DNA of 13,462 nucleotides, from NCBI GenBank assembly GCA_002402725.1, contig DHGL01000004.1, positions 28,828-42,289 of the forward strand, given 5' to 3'. Positions 12,773 to 13,462 of this stretch are shown here, piece by piece (within the stretch, counting starts at the first letter, position 1; each line of letters begins with the position of its first letter). The notes beneath the pieces are model-generated. The model did no database searches. It saw only the letters and a program-made list of their open reading frames with translations, and was not told the origin of the DNA. The stretch is from Anaerolineaceae bacterium UBA4799 (lineage in GTDB: Bacteria; Chloroflexota; Anaerolineae; Anaerolineales; Anaerolineaceae). The translations under genes and the position numbers were made by a program.

Positions 12773-13462
12773 CAAAACTATCTACCAGGCTCTCGAGGTC
12801 AGAAGAGATAAAATCTACCGGTGGCGTGTACTTCTCAGCTTCTTCCCTGGTGGCGATTCCTGAAAGGACAAGCGCAGTTAGACATCCCAACCGCTGACCA
12901 CCCAAAATATCTGTTTCCAAGCGGTCGCCAACGGCAAGCGTTACCCCTGGTAAAACCCCCAGTCTTTCCAGTGCAAATTCATATAGGGTCGGGTTGGGTT
13001 TTCCTGCGATGATCGGATGTACGTCAGTGGCAATTTCAAGCGCTCCGACTAGCGCGCCAGCCCCCGGAATCAACCCGGCTGGGGTGGGGTAGGTGCGGTC
13101 GGGGTTGGTGGCGTAAAAAGGAACACCGCTTCTCACCAGTAAGGTGGCGCGTTTGAGTTTTTCATACGAGATGCATCTATCCATACTGGCGATGACTGCC
13201 AGGCAATTGGATTCTGATGGATAAAAACCGGCATCGGCCAGGGCTTCGATCAGGCCATTCTCGCCAATAACATAAACCGCGCCGCCATTTGGATGTTTTT
13301 TTGATAGCAGGTGAGCCACCGCCATGGAGGAGTTGATGATTTTTTCCTCAGGGATCTCTGCGCCAAACCTGGCGAGCTTTGCCACATATTGCTGTGGTTT
13401 GAGCGTCGCATTGTTGGTCGCCAGCATATAGTCCAATCCCAGTGCTGTGATTTTATTAAAGA
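12762..13462 (-). CDS. HAD superfamily IIA phosphatase (NagD/PGP-like), 5' part outside the window
   Basis: This haloacid-dehalogenase hydrolase belongs to subfamily IIA (NagD, p-nitrophenyl phosphatase, phosphoglycolate phosphatase type). The frame stays open to the right edge; the apparent TTG start at 13436 is not the real one, because good family sequence (ITALGLDYMLATNNAT) continues upstream. About 233 residues are visible. Motif II is the ATNNAT segment and motif III is the lysine of IAGKPNP. Motif IV is VGDRLETDILGG, with acidic metal ligands. The large type-IIA cap lies between motifs II and III. Motif I (DxDGT) with the nucleophilic aspartate must lie beyond the edge. It likely dephosphorylates a small sugar phosphate, nucleotide or phosphoglycolate in the cytoplasm; the sequence does not say which. 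It is first of a tight gene string with rlmN. Confidence 0.9.
   Translation of the reverse strand, partial: FNKITALGLDYMLATNNATLKPQQYVAKLARFGAEIPEEKIINSSMAVAHLLSKKHPNGGAVYVIGENGLIEALADAGFYPSESNCLAVIASMDRCISYEKLKRATLLVRSGVPFYATNPDRTYPTPAGLIPGAGALVGALEIATDVHPIIAGKPNPTLYEFALERLGVLPGVTLAVGDRLETDILGGQRLGCLTALVLSGIATREEAEKYTPPVDFISSDLESLVDSFDGN

Noticed and set aside
12773..12775. TTG as rlmN start
   Set aside because: An ATG follows immediately and adds no missing family sequence upstream; TTG is less likely.

Overview
The window is an ordinary-looking bacterial chromosomal segment with 11 recognisable protein genes or gene parts, most on the minus strand. No RNA gene, CRISPR array, transposase or phage gene was found. 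Protein style suggests a Chloroflexota bacterium, probably of the Anaerolineae type. The hints are a FtsY reduced to its NG domain, a Rel protein with a long insert in its hydrolase domain, an N103-type phosphofructokinase, and a small acidic cysteine protein beside a stand-alone VKOR. This placement is inferred from resemblance only.

Left part (1-2750): a 5'-truncated MATE efflux remnant on the plus strand runs tail to tail into an MFS transporter on the minus strand. Upstream of the MFS gene, past a terminator-like hairpin, is a two-gene unit: a VKOR-family membrane disulfide oxidoreductase and a 77-residue protein with four cysteines and a very acidic tail. A hairpin with a short direct repeat and an (AT)8 tract separate this unit from the next gene.

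Middle part (2776-8600): a full-length Rel/SpoT (p)ppGpp synthetase/hydrolase, then a two-gene flavoprotein operon. The operon's first gene fuses an HcnA-like [2Fe-2S] domain, an FAD/NAD-type disulfide-reductase fold, two [4Fe-4S] ferredoxin motifs and a BFD-like [2Fe-2S] domain. The second is a DAO-fold FAD oxidase/dehydrogenase. Their start and stop codons overlap by ATGA. Together they look like an amino- or imino-acid dehydrogenase that feeds electrons through several iron-sulfur centres; the substrate is unknown.

Right part (8600-13462): 6-phosphofructokinase on the plus strand, headed by a repeat-rich divergent regulatory region and closed by a bidirectional terminator. On the minus strand follow, in transcription order, a HAD-IIA phosphatase (cut by the window edge), rlmN, ftsY and prfB. 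prfB carries the classic +1 programmed frameshift: the SD-like GGAG, the CTT TGA C site and the downstream reading frame are all visible. ftsY has an extended -10 promoter so close to its ATG that its message may be leaderless.

The strongest points are the RF2 recoding site, the possible leaderless ftsY, the multi-cluster dehydrogenase and the repeated motif at the pfkA control region. No clearly undescribed system could be demonstrated from the sequence alone.
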